Positions 12,956 to 12,956 of a DNA stretch of 12,956 nt are shown here, piece after piece. The stretch spans positions 1 to 12,956 of the forward strand of contig JAEXCA010000027.1 of assembly GCA_023393755.1 (NCBI GenBank), given 5' to 3'. The notes below the pieces were generated by a model that worked only from the letters and a program-made list of their open reading frames with translations, did no database searches and was not told the origin of the DNA. Both the position numbers and the translations under genes were made by a program. The DNA is from Actinomycetes bacterium. GTDB taxonomy: Bacteria; Actinomycetota; Actinomycetes; Propionibacteriales; Propionibacteriaceae. The stretch's first letter is position 1. Every line of letters starts with the position of its first letter.

Positions 12956-12956
12956 C

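Noticed and set aside
1..12956. CRISPR arrays, tRNA or rRNA genes, transposase or phage genes
   Set aside because: No regularly spaced direct repeats, no tRNA arm pattern or rRNA sequence, and no transposase, integrase or phage motif were seen on either strand.

Overview
The window is high-GC bacterial DNA with an actinobacterial gene set (mtrA-mtrB-lpqB, long-form hpf, a DUF222/HNH protein of the 13E12 type). Gene style and order suggest an order such as Propionibacteriales, but the sequence alone does not fix the genus. Almost everything is on the minus strand. The exception is a two-gene plus-strand ammonium cassette, amtB-glnB, at 1692-3389.

Layout by position: (1) 1-771, minus, a YcaQ/AlkZ-type winged-helix DNA glycosylase that runs off the left edge and abuts the end of hpf. 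(2) 803-1423, minus, long ribosome hibernation factor hpf. (3) 1424-1691, a divergent regulatory region carrying a ladder of GTAAC repeats in front of amtB. (4) 1692-3389, plus, amtB and glnB, followed by a strong hairpin. (5) 3395-4087, minus, a ComF-type phosphoribosyltransferase, convergent with glnB. (6) 4262-8325, minus, the mtrA-mtrB-lpqB signalling operon: response regulator, sensor kinase and lipoprotein, with overlapping or nearly overlapping junctions. (7) 8392-8952, minus, a YqgE/AlgH protein. (8) 9004-11334, minus, a short UvrA-like twin-ATPase of the DrrC type. (9) 11335-11539, a gene-free gap with a 15-bp inverted repeat. (10) 11540-12832, minus, a DUF222-HNH endonuclease of the 13E12 family. 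Its promoter has a LexA (SOS) box directly next to the -10, and two DnaA-box-like sequences in inverted orientation lie further upstream.

How the parts may work together: MtrA/MtrB/LpqB is the actinobacterial envelope and cell-cycle two-component system. In Mycobacterium tuberculosis the order mtrA-mtrB-lpqB-(one gene)-comF-hpf is continuous; here the same order is interrupted by amtB-glnB between comF and hpf. The amtB promoter repeats resemble both GlnR boxes and the mycobacterial MtrA site (GTCACAGCG-like). This raises the possibility that the regulator encoded 6 kb away controls the inserted nitrogen cassette. The right end carries DNA-damage-linked genes (UvrA-like ATPase, SOS-controlled HNH protein) and the left end a DNA glycosylase. 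I saw no tRNA, rRNA, CRISPR array or phage genes, and nothing that is clearly a wholly new system. The most novel-looking points are the GTAAC ladder, a 22-codon mini-ORF bridging mtrA and mtrB, and the SOS-controlled HNH locus.
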